Assembly: GCA_964478335.1 (NCBI GenBank)
Contig: CAYZIC010000003.1
Location: 1 to 63,331 of the forward strand
Direction: 5' to 3'
Source of the DNA: CAYZIC01 sp964478335
Lineage (GTDB): Bacteria; Verrucomicrobiota; Kiritimatiellia; RFP12; DVOR01
DNA: 63,331 bases
Position numbers and translations under genes: made by a program
The notes under the pieces: model-generated
Told to the model about the DNA's origin: nothing
Database searches by the model: none
Seen by the model: only the letters and a program-made list of their open reading frames with translations
In this document: piece after piece, positions 17,271-25,213 of the stretch
How the letters are laid out: each line of letters begins with the position of its first letter
How positions within the stretch are numbered: the stretch's first letter is position 1

Positions 17271-18194
17271 CTACGCCTGATGGACAACCAATTGTTGAAA
17301 GGGTATCTCGATCCCTTCGCGCTCCAAGATCTCCATGCCCGCCTTATTCATATCAAAGGTCGCAGTCCAGTAGTCGGCATTGTTTACCCAAAAACGCACA
17401 GTAATGTCGATCGACGACGCACTCAGCGCAACAACCTCTGTTGTAATCTCTTCGCCTTTGAGCACATACTCTTTAGTTGCGACAAGATCACGCAATAACG
17501 CTATGGCCTTGGAGATATCGGTGCCATAGGCTACGTTAAAGACAAAGTCCACTCGACGCGTTGGCAGTGCTGAGTAATTGGTGATCACCGACCCCCAAAC
17601 AGACTTATTGGGCACAATGACGAGCTTATTGTCTGCGGTATTCATCGTCGTGGCCATCATATTGAGCTCGCGAATCTTGCCTGATACGCCACCAATATTC
17701 ACAAAATCACCCACATTAAAGGGCTGATTAATCGCAATCATGAGCCCAGAGGCGATATTACTCAGCGAATCCTGACAAGCAAAACCGACAATAATACCTG
17801 TCACCCCTAAACCTGCAATGAAAGGCGCAATCGAAATCCCAAGCTGCGACAAAACGATGATCCACAACACCCCATACAACAGCTTGCGGCAAGTCGACAA
17901 GATCAACGTCTTGAGCAATGTGTGGATGTACTTCGAATTACTCACCCCCTTATTAACGGCCATCAATGCAAAGAAGATCACAACGCGCCCCATCAGATAA
18001 ATGAGGATGGCCAAAATCACGTGATTGAGGAAATCGACCCCGTGACTATTGATCCACGTATGCACCAAATACATGTGGGGAGAAAAGAACTGCACCAAAA
18101 GCGATCCCAAAGAGGGGGTTGCGGTCGTACAAGCCTGCTCCGCAGCTGGCACTGCGGCAGGAGCTGCGGCAAACAGTATGGTTAATACGCTCAT
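17271..18194 (-). CDS. Small-conductance mechanosensitive channel (MscS family)
   Basis: A 307-residue channel that opens on membrane tension. The N-terminus is a hydrophobic, Ala-rich stretch followed by a periplasmic segment. Helices follow at about 55-80 and 95-130. The pore-lining third helix is GVTGIIVGFACQDSLSNIASG, and QPFNVGDFVNIGGVSGKI begins the beta domain. IVPNKSVWGSVITNYS is also typical. AAAGGA precedes the start. It is a single gene with its own promoter. Confidence 0.92.
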   Translation of the reverse strand: MSVLTILFAAAPAAVPAAEQACTTATPSLGSLLVQFFSPHMYLVHTWINSHGVDFLNHVILAILIYLMGRVVIFFALMAVNKGVSNSKYIHTLLKTLILSTCRKLLYGVLWIIVLSQLGISIAPFIAGLGVTGIIVGFACQDSLSNIASGLMIAINQPFNVGDFVNIGGVSGKIRELNMMATTMNTADNKLVIVPNKSVWGSVITNYSALPTRRVDFVFNVAYGTDISKAIALLRDLVATKEYVLKGEEITTEVVALSASSIDITVRFWVNNADYWTATFDMNKAGMEILEREGIEIPFQQLVVHQA

Positions 18195-18246
18195 AACAAT
18201 GGTCCTTTAAAAATAAGATAAAAATGCTTCTAAATCAATATTCTAA

Positions 18247-18276
18247 ATAATAACACAGTCGTGGCTCTCTTGTCAA
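18247..18276 (-). promoter_or_regulatory. Promoter of the mscS-like gene
   Basis: On the minus strand: TTGACA, an 18-base spacer, TATTAT. The -10 lies about 53 bases before the start codon. The -35 lies only a few bases from the end of the 18286-18818 repeat unit. Confidence 0.6.
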
Positions 18277-18285
18277 AAGAAATAT

Positions 18286-18818
18286 GGCTCTTGTGCGATT
18301 TTAATGGGTGAAATGGGGCTCTTGTGGCTTTGTCGAGTCGTGCGGGATCTTTTCTAGGGGTAGCGTAGGTCAGCCAGGGGTAGCGTAGGGGGCGCTTTTT
18401 CTCCCACAAAAGGTTCACAAAGGGGATCGCTTAGATAAAACTCGCAAGCCCATTTTAATCTAAGCGCTCCCTAGTTATCTTTGGGAAATGGATGGGGCTG
18501 CAGTCCCATACCCCACTTGCGGCCTGCGGCGGAGCGGCTACGCCGCTGGCATGTAGAATGTAGAATGTACCAGTGTTAGCGACTGGCTCGTTGCAGGGCA
18601 TAGCGACTGCGTCGCTAGATTTTGGGAATTGGGATATGGGATTTAGTCTCTGATAGCGGCCTATGGCCTTAGAGCGCTCCCGCGGGTCGCTTGTGGAGAG
18701 TCCCCAACACCTAAACTCTAAACCCTACACTCCCGTAGAGATGACCTTGGTCCTCGCTACGGGAGCCGCGATACTCCTGCCTTTTATCCTTCCGCCCCAT
18801 TAAAATCGCACAAGAGCC
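18286..18818. repeat. 533-base repeat unit with 23-base perfect terminal inverted repeats
   Basis: The left end reads GGCTCTTGTGCGATTTTAAT and then GGG. The right end is its exact inverted copy (23 of 23). The interior is a mosaic. Bases 18310-18420 match 32740-32845 in inverted orientation (CTTTGTCGAGTC, TTTTTCTCCCACAAAAGGTT). A heptamer array lies at 18550-18569. Bases 18606-18818 match 33184-33391 directly. No ORF of interest. It fills most of the gap between the channel gene and the DUF4469-like gene (18195-18850). Confidence 0.7.
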
Positions 18819-18850
18819 CTAAAAGTCCGCAGGAGTGCTTCGGGTGAGCG

Positions 18851-19619
18851 TCAGCGAGCTCTGCCTGATGCGTGTTGCGGGCGGGCGTCAGCGAGTCCCT
18901 GCGGGCGACTGATCGTGATGGGGAGGCGTAGATCACAGGTGGTGAGGTGCAAAATGAGGTCTCCAGGGCCGTCAGGGAGCGGGCCGGGGATGGTAAAGAG
19001 GAGATGTCGGGGTGATGGAGATTGAATGGCACTAGCTTGAATGGGGCTACTATCAGCGGGTTCTACGACGACGGCGGTGTCGAGGTACTCTTCAGATAGG
19101 GTGAGGTTGCGGCCTTGCACGAGGATCTCGGCATCGGGCTCGATGGTATTGGGAGCGTCTGCATGGGTAGGGGTAATGCGGGTGACAAGGGGATCTTGGC
19201 GGGCTTCAACTGACATATTGGCATTAGTGATATTATGTGCACTGCCAGTGATTTGTCTATTTTTTGCACGGGTTTGCTGGGCATCGATTACGATGCGGTG
19301 GCGCGTGGGGTCGAATTGGTCTTCGCTATCGATGAAGCGGCCTTTGATGACGGGGTAAAGCTGAATGAGTCCATCGAGATTAATGCGGTAACCTTGGGCG
19401 ATAAGCTTTTGCATGAGGTTGATCAAATCATCGAGCATCATCCGACTAGAGAGAGGCGTTGATGTGGCCCTCGTCGGCGAGACGCTGGGCAAGGGTCTCA
19501 ACATTGTAGGTGGTGCCGGTCTTGACGCTGGCAACATAGGGGGCACTTGTCCCTGCAAGCAACGGGGGCTGGTGTAGGGTAAAAGTCAAGTCTGCTGATG
19601 GGGTTGTTGTTGCGCTCAT
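18851..19619 (-). pseudogene. DUF4469-like DNA-binding protein gene, frameshifted
   Basis: Translation from the ATG at 19619 (GGAGGGA six bases upstream) gives about 57 residues ending NVETLAQRLADEGHINASL, then TAG at 19446-19448. A one-base shift joins this to SRMMLDDLINLMQKLIAQGY and a long downstream ORF. Removing one T from the CTCTCT run restores a continuous protein. The joined product resembles HU-like/DUF4469 proteins: VETLAQRL, INLDGLIQLYPVIKGRFID, FDPTRHRIVIDAQ, then an Ig-like end with ILVQGRNLTL and LPDGPGDLILHLTT. The last 18 or so residues come from the adjacent repeat. It could be a pseudogene, a sequencing error or a programmed frameshift. Confidence 0.55.
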
Positions 19620-19690
19620 GGTGCTCCCTCCGTGTGGTTGATGGTGTCGATGGCTCTAGTTTAATCTCACTGTCTACTAAGGTATCACAA

Positions 19691-19771
19691 AATAGGTTGC
19701 AATGCGAGTGAAAAATGGGTTGCAACCCAATCTATTTTTGCCTTGCAACCTATTCGTCTTTTGGGTTGCAA
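19691..19771. promoter_or_regulatory. Cluster of four GGTTGCAA boxes between divergent genes
   Basis: Copies are at 19691-19702 (AATAGGTTGCAA), 19716-19729 (the palindrome TGGGTTGCAACCCA), 19743-19754 (TTGCAACCTATT, inverted copy of the first) and 19763-19771 (GGGTTGCAA). The rest of the 435-base gap (19620-20054) holds GC-rich repeat fragments near 19870-19945 and the promoter of the cytochrome gene. The boxes could be operators or the remains of a hairpin-forming element. Confidence 0.4.
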
Positions 19772-19985
19772 GGCAAATGCGCAATGGGTTCTAATCTAAT
19801 TACTCAATCGGTTGAAATGGATTATTCAATTGCATTGTAATGTGTCATGGGACGCCTTGCTGAGGTCTCTATCCAAGAGAGCGCAGCGACCGTTCTAAGA
19901 GGACGTAGGCCGTTCTAAAAGGGAGCGCAGCGACCTTTTAGGGTACTTTTGTATGCAGATGTTGCTCATTTGGCCAATTTACGGC

Positions 19986-20014
19986 TTGCTTTATTAAGAA
20001 GAATCTGCTAGATT
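19986..20014 (+). promoter_or_regulatory. Promoter of the cytochrome-led operon
   Basis: TTGCTT, a 17-base spacer, TAGATT. The -10 ends 40 bases before the start codon of the di-heme cytochrome gene. No other promoter of this quality was noticed before 32.5 kb on this strand. Confidence 0.5.
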
Positions 20015-20054
20015 AAGGACGTTGATTTATTAGTAAAGAAAGGTTCATTGACAG

Positions 20055-21956
20055 ATGAAAACAAAACTTCTCCTTTTGACGGTTCTAGCCGTCGCTCTCA
20101 CAACAGGCTTTGCAGCCGACCATTTTGACAAAAGCTACCTCTTGCCCAATGACCTAGCGCTTGCACCGAGCCAAGACCAATTGGCCATCTCCCTCTTTAA
20201 CGCCAAGCAAATCCGCGTAACGACCTTACAAGGTCAAGCGATCAAAAAGATTAACTTGGAGCGCACAACAGGCGGCTTTCTTGGCTTGGGCGGGCACACT
20301 GTAAGCTATCCAGCCCTAAGCGTAGCCTATTCTCGTGACGGTAAGAGCCTCTATGCTACTGCGGAGAATGGTAATGAGGGACTCCTCTTTAAGATTAATT
20401 GCGAGTCTGGTCGGATCGTTAAGAGCACGGTCGCAGGCAATCACCCGATGGGGGTCATTGTTTCGGCAGATGGCCAATCGGTCTATGTCTGTAATCGCTT
20501 TGACAGCTCGGTGCAACGCTTTGATGCCGACACGCTCGATAGCCAAGCGACTGGCAAAGTCACCCGCGAAGCCCACGCCTGCGCTTTAGGCCAAGACGAC
20601 AAGCTCCTATTTGTCGCCAACCATCTACCGCTGATTGCCACAGAGCCCATGGGCGCTGTTTCTGCAGTAGTCTCAGTGCTTGATGCCAAGACCCTCCGCA
20701 AGAAGTATGACATTCCCTTAGCCAATGGCGCAACTGGTGTGCGCGATGCGGTGGCCTCGCCTGACGGCCGCTATATCTATGTCTCTCACACGCTTGCGCG
20801 ATTCCAATTGCCCACGACTCAGCTCGAACGCGGCTGGATGAATACTGCAGCGCTCTCAGTTATTGATGGGCAAGCTGGCGTTTTGATCAACACAGTCCTC
20901 TTGGATGATGTAGACTTAGGCGCAGCCAATCCTTGGGCAATCACGGTCACCCCAGATGGCAAATCATTGGTCATCACTCATGCTGGCACCCGCGAGGTCA
21001 GCGTCATTGACCGTGTCAAGTTGCACAAGCAGCTCGATATGGCTCGCCTCAATCAAAAGGTCACCTCTGTCACCAGCTCGGCAGCTGATGTCTCTTACGA
21101 TTTGTCATTCCTCTCGGGAATTCGCCGTCGCATCACCTTTACTGCTGATGGACCTCGCAGTGCTGTGGCGACCAATGATCGTATCTACACAGCAGCATAT
21201 TTTGCTGACGGACTCGTAGAAATTCCCTTTAAAGATCGCGTCGTGCGTCCTCGCATCTACCCCTTGCAAAATGGTAAGCTTATCGACCTCTCTAAGGATC
21301 GTGTGCTACGCGGTGAAATGCTTTTTAATGATGCGTCCATGTGCTTCCAACAATGGCAATCCTGTGCGACATGTCACCCTGACGGCCGTGTCGACGGGCT
21401 CAACTGGGATCTTCTCAATGACGGCATTGGTAACCCCAAGCAAACCAAGAGCCTATACCTCTCTGGTTTCACCCCCCCCACAATGATCACAGGGATTCGT
21501 GCAGACATGGGGCACTGTAATCGCGCAGGCATTCGCCATATTCAATTCTGCACACGCCCTGAAGAAGACCCCATCTGCCTTGACGAATATGTCATGGCGA
21601 TGCGCGCTCACCCATCGCCTTATACTCGCGACAGTGCTGCAATTGCCCGTGGCCGCAAAGTATTTGATCTTGCAGGATGTGCAGTCTGCCATCCCCATCC
21701 TGCTGATGGCGAGGACTATTACACTGACCTCAAGCAGTATGACATGGGCTTAGGCATTCGCAACGAAGTCGGCCGCAAGTTTGACACCCCCACCCTACGT
21801 GAAGTCTGGCGTACAGCTCCCTACCTCTACGATGGTCGAGCGGTCACAATGATGGATGTCCTCACGACATGCAATCCCAAAGACACCCATGGCAAGACGA
21901 GCACCCTGACACCACAGCAGCTCAAAGATCTCGAAATCTTTGTTCTTTCGCTCTAA
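20055..21956 (+). CDS. Secreted beta-propeller di-heme cytochrome c (cytochrome c peroxidase-like C-terminus)
   Basis: A 633-residue exported protein. The signal peptide is MKTKLLLLTVLAVALTTGFA. Residues of about 25-340 form a YncE-like beta-propeller, with repeated blades of the form SPDGRYIYVSHT and TPDGKSLVITHAG. The C-terminal part holds two heme c sites, CATCH (437-441) and CAVCH (542-546). It also has the MauG/peroxidase-type end FDTPTLREVWRTAPYLYDGRA. It lies three genes upstream of ResB/CcsA, which attach heme to such sites. A redox enzyme of the cell surface or periplasm is likely; the substrate is unknown. Confidence 0.85.
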   Translation: MKTKLLLLTVLAVALTTGFAADHFDKSYLLPNDLALAPSQDQLAISLFNAKQIRVTTLQGQAIKKINLERTTGGFLGLGGHTVSYPALSVAYSRDGKSLYATAENGNEGLLFKINCESGRIVKSTVAGNHPMGVIVSADGQSVYVCNRFDSSVQRFDADTLDSQATGKVTREAHACALGQDDKLLFVANHLPLIATEPMGAVSAVVSVLDAKTLRKKYDIPLANGATGVRDAVASPDGRYIYVSHTLARFQLPTTQLERGWMNTAALSVIDGQAGVLINTVLLDDVDLGAANPWAITVTPDGKSLVITHAGTREVSVIDRVKLHKQLDMARLNQKVTSVTSSAADVSYDLSFLSGIRRRITFTADGPRSAVATNDRIYTAAYFADGLVEIPFKDRVVRPRIYPLQNGKLIDLSKDRVLRGEMLFNDASMCFQQWQSCATCHPDGRVDGLNWDLLNDGIGNPKQTKSLYLSGFTPPTMITGIRADMGHCNRAGIRHIQFCTRPEEDPICLDEYVMAMRAHPSPYTRDSAAIARGRKVFDLAGCAVCHPHPADGEDYYTDLKQYDMGLGIRNEVGRKFDTPTLREVWRTAPYLYDGRAVTMMDVLTTCNPKDTHGKTSTLTPQQLKDLEIFVLSL

Positions 21957-21986
21957 TCCTTTCACGCTTATCCTTAAGGTCTCACC

Positions 21987-22982
21987 ATGTTAATCCACCA
22001 AAATAGCCTTGCATCCGCCCCACTACTCTATGCCACACTGACGCAAATCTCGACTGCGGGGTGGTCTGCAGCGGCACAAGCCCCGCGATTCAACCTTCTC
22101 GATGCCACCCCGACCCTCTGGCTCACCCACCCAACGGAGACGACCTACCCCGCCGTCTCACAACGCACATTCCTACCAGATGGGCAAGCAGGCATCCCCA
22201 TCGTGCTCAATGGCCGAACCGTTGGCTACACCTATGAAGATGACTTTGCCACCTACGCCCTCTTGACAGGCGTCCTGCCACAAGATCTCAAGGCAAGCCG
22301 GTTTGACCAAACGACCTCCGCCTTTGAATCCATCGAAGCGGCCCTATTTCAAGTAGGCATGACCTTTAAGCACGTCGTGCGCACCTGGCTCTATATGGAT
22401 GATGTCCTCAGTTGGTATGACCAGCTCAACCAAGCTCGCGATGCATTCTTTGAGAGCCGCCAAATCTTTGGCGGATTCATCCCAGCAAGTACAGGCATTG
22501 GCACTGCGAACTGGTCCGGGTCAGCGATTGCGACCTGCGCCATTGCGATGAAACCTAAGAGCGACGCGGCCTCGGCCTACATGGTTGATTCGCCCCTGCA
22601 ATGCTCGGCACTCAATTATCGTAGCACCTTTAGCCGTGCAGCGGAGATCAAAACCCCCACTCAGCGTACGCTTTTCATTTCTGGTACAGCGAGCATCAAG
22701 CCCGCCAGCCACGACGTGGCCTACATTGGCGACATTGTCAAGCAGATTGACTGCACGATGAATGCCGTGGAGGCGATCCTCACCTCGCGCAAAATGACCT
22801 TCGCAGATGTCTCGCGCGCTGTCGTCTACCTCAAGGATCCAGCATTCTTAGAGCCTTGGCGCAACTGGCTCGCCCAAAAGGGCTTGCCGGCCTTTGCCCA
22901 AGAGATTGTCGCCGACGTTTGTCGAGACGAATGGCTCTTTGAGATCGAGCTTGATGCCATCACCACCCAACAGATTGACTGA
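21987..22982 (+). CDS. Tandem YjgF/RidA-fold protein, chorismatase-like
   Basis: A 331-residue protein with two YjgF-like halves. The first half contains FESIEAALFQVGMTFKHVVRTWLYM and FIPASTGIG. The second contains RTLFISGTASI, VEAILTSRKMTFADVSRAVVYLK and a short end. A double YjgF fold with an ASTGIG segment is the arrangement of FkbO/Hyg5/XanB2-type chorismatases. I cannot confirm the catalytic residues, so RidA-like deaminase or a structural homologue remain possible. It has no signal peptide. It lies 30 bases after the cytochrome gene and six before the resB-like gene. Confidence 0.65.
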   Translation: MLIHQNSLASAPLLYATLTQISTAGWSAAAQAPRFNLLDATPTLWLTHPTETTYPAVSQRTFLPDGQAGIPIVLNGRTVGYTYEDDFATYALLTGVLPQDLKASRFDQTTSAFESIEAALFQVGMTFKHVVRTWLYMDDVLSWYDQLNQARDAFFESRQIFGGFIPASTGIGTANWSGSAIATCAIAMKPKSDAASAYMVDSPLQCSALNYRSTFSRAAEIKTPTQRTLFISGTASIKPASHDVAYIGDIVKQIDCTMNAVEAILTSRKMTFADVSRAVVYLKDPAFLEPWRNWLAQKGLPAFAQEIVADVCRDEWLFEIELDAITTQQID

Positions 22983-22988
22983 TACCCT

Positions 22989-23696
22989 ATGCCCTATTTC
23001 GTTAATATGATTCTCTACGTTCTTGTAGCAGCATCCATCTATTTGGCCTTTCCACAACCGCACAGCTGGCTTACCAGCAATGCGGTTTATGCAGTCTTAT
23101 GGGGACTGCTTCTCATCAATGGATTGGTTGCGCTGCGTGCGCTATGCAGATGGATCAAGCACCCAAGCGGTTTTGCCATTGCATCGCTGGGATTTCACCT
23201 CGGCTTTCTCCTGCTGATTGTCGCAGGTGGACTCTCAAGAAATAGCACCTCTGGCTACGTACCGTTGGCCGCAGGCGACCGCGAACGCCGCCTCTTTGAC
23301 AAAGCCATTCGTACGCCCTTGTCGACGCTCCCCTTTTATATTCATCTAGATAATTTCACGATTGACACCTATCCCTCTGGAATGCACCGTCAGTACTATT
23401 CACAGCTACGACTCATCGACACCGCCACAGGCGAGCAGTACCAAGGCACCGCCTCGGTGAATCATCCCGTGCGTCATGCTGGTTGGACCATCTATCAAAT
23501 GAGCTACCAGCACTTTACCGATCCCCAAACAGGCGCACCGCTGTGGGTCACCATCTTGCAAGTCAAGCACGACCCTGGCTTGCCTTACCTCTTTACGGCC
23601 TATGGGCTGATCGTTTTTGCTGCGCTTGCCTTTGCCATTGCCATCTTACGTCGCAAACGTCCCACCAAGCACCAGGAGGCTCACGATGGACATTAA
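22989..23696 (+). CDS. ResB/Ccs1-like cytochrome c biogenesis protein
   Basis: A 235-residue membrane protein. N-terminal hydrophobic segments lie at about 5-20, 28-50 and 58-78, a periplasmic domain follows, and a final helix lies at about 197-217. The segment SVNHPVRHAGWTIYQMSY matches the ResB hallmark (vNxPl-x-GyxiYQ). It is shorter than classical ResB. With CcsA it would form a system II heme-handling complex for the upstream cytochrome. It overlaps ccsA by 11 bases. Confidence 0.78.
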   Translation: MPYFVNMILYVLVAASIYLAFPQPHSWLTSNAVYAVLWGLLLINGLVALRALCRWIKHPSGFAIASLGFHLGFLLLIVAGGLSRNSTSGYVPLAAGDRERRLFDKAIRTPLSTLPFYIHLDNFTIDTYPSGMHRQYYSQLRLIDTATGEQYQGTASVNHPVRHAGWTIYQMSYQHFTDPQTGAPLWVTILQVKHDPGLPYLFTAYGLIVFAALAFAIAILRRKRPTKHQEAHDGH

Positions 23697-24408
23697 ACTA
23701 TCCCTACTCGGCTGGCTGCTCAATATCACCTTTATTCTCATTGGTGCGACCGCCATCACGCGTAAACGCCTCCTCTGGGCTGCTGTTTTTTGTTGTGGTA
23801 TAGCGATCCTTGCAGTGCGTGGTTGGAGCGCAGGTCATATGCCCATGCGCAACCTCTTTGAGTCGTTCTTATGGTTTGCCATGCTCTTTCCCCTCTGCAC
23901 GGCACTAGAATGGCACTTCACGCGCGTCGATACGCTTCGTCTCGATGCTGCGCTTGCTCTGGTATTTTTCTTTCCCGTCGTCTTTGTCTTTAAAGAGACC
24001 CTCTCACCGCTGCCGCCAGCCCTGCAGAGTCCATTCTTTGTGCCCCACGTCTTTGCTTACATGGCTGGCTACGCCCTCATGGCCAGAGCGGCCTTTTTGA
24101 GCTGGCGTAGCGACCTCCACCTCGCAGACCGCTCGGCGGTGATAGGATTCTTTTGCATCACAGTAGGCCTAGCACTAGGCTCGTGGTGGGGCAACGAGGC
24201 TTGGGGCGGCTATTGGCAATGGGACCCCAAAGAGATGTGGTCCTTAGCCACGTGGCTCATCTACGTCGGATACTTTCATATTCGCCTTAAACCACGCGCC
24301 ACGATTTGGGCTAGGGTCCTCTTGTGGCTCGGTCTGCTATTCATTATCCTGACAGTCACGTGGATTAACCTCTCAAAGCTTTTTCCAGGAATGCACAACT
24401 ATGCCTAA
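23686..24408 (+). CDS. ccsA: CcsA/ResC-type cytochrome c synthase subunit
   Basis: A 240-residue polytopic protein from the ATG at 23686, which follows AGGAGGC; a reading from 23617 has no such site. It bears the heme-handling tryptophan motif WWGNEAWGGYWQWDP at about residues 166-180. A conserved His (HVFAYMAGYALM) precedes it and another (YFHIRL) follows. Together with the ResB-like protein it should ligate heme to CxxCH sites outside the membrane. It overlaps the next gene by eight bases. Confidence 0.9.
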   Translation: MDIKLSLLGWLLNITFILIGATAITRKRLLWAAVFCCGIAILAVRGWSAGHMPMRNLFESFLWFAMLFPLCTALEWHFTRVDTLRLDAALALVFFFPVVFVFKETLSPLPPALQSPFFVPHVFAYMAGYALMARAAFLSWRSDLHLADRSAVIGFFCITVGLALGSWWGNEAWGGYWQWDPKEMWSLATWLIYVGYFHIRLKPRATIWARVLLWLGLLFIILTVTWINLSKLFPGMHNYA

Positions 24409-25213
24409 CCCCCCCCCAGATCCCAGCGAAGAAGCCGCTGCACATCCTGCTATTTGCGTCATCGATGAATTGATTGATGCGCTTGAATTCGCCCGAGAAT
24501 CGGGCGTAAAGCGCATCCCCGTCGACCCTGTAGTCTGGCGTGAATTTGTGAGTCCGCGCAAGCAGGCTCAAGTCCAGCAAGCCACCGCACAAGTGGTGGC
24601 AGCGAGTCAATCTACCGATTCCAATATCCCCAGCCATGATGCTGCAGCATTGTCCACGCTCAATAGCGCCATTGAATCCTGCGAAAAGTGCCCCCTACAC
24701 AAGACCTGCACCAAGCGTCTTGTCGGCCAAGGCAATAGCCAATCGCCAGACATCATGTTGATCAATGGCATGACCTCGCATGCAGACATTCTCGCAGGCC
24801 AAATCATCTCAGGAGCTGCGGGGCAACTCCTAGACAAAATGCTTGCCGCAATCGGTCAAAGCCGCCAATCGGTCTACCTGACCAGTGCCTGCAAATGCGC
24901 CACACAAACCGGTAGACAAGACCCCGTTGCCCAAGAAACCTGCGCAGCGCTCCTCCAACGCGAAATCGCCGCCGTCAACCCCAAGATCATCATCATGCTT
25001 GGCCCTGTCGCCGTCAAGGGCACATTTGCCAATTCATCAGCTGGGCTCTGCGACACCATTGGCAACTGGCATCACTGGCAAAATAAAATTCTTGCTGTAG
25101 CCATCCATCATCCCATGCGCATGCAAATCCTCCCAGAGGCTACCGCACACCCCCTCAAAGCAGACACCTGGCAAACACTCCTTGCAGTAAAAAGAAAGCT
25201 AACCAATGGCTAA
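24401..25213 (+). CDS. Family 4 uracil-DNA glycosylase-like protein with degenerate active site
   Basis: A 270-residue UDG-superfamily protein. The iron-sulfur cysteines of family 4 are recognisable: Cys94 and Cys97 (SCEKCPLHKTC), one of Cys164/Cys166, and Cys181. The helix GAAGQLLDKMLAAIGQSRQSVYLTS is also typical. The catalytic motif, usually GEAPGxxED, reads NGMTSHADI at 122-130. The C-terminal motif HPS reads HHPM. It may therefore lack normal glycosylase activity. It has a poorly conserved N-terminal extension of about 85 residues. It overlaps both neighbours by eight bases. Confidence 0.8.
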   Translation: MPNPPPDPSEEAAAHPAICVIDELIDALEFARESGVKRIPVDPVVWREFVSPRKQAQVQQATAQVVAASQSTDSNIPSHDAAALSTLNSAIESCEKCPLHKTCTKRLVGQGNSQSPDIMLINGMTSHADILAGQIISGAAGQLLDKMLAAIGQSRQSVYLTSACKCATQTGRQDPVAQETCAALLQREIAAVNPKIIIMLGPVAVKGTFANSSAGLCDTIGNWHHWQNKILAVAIHHPMRMQILPEATAHPLKADTWQTLLAVKRKLTNG

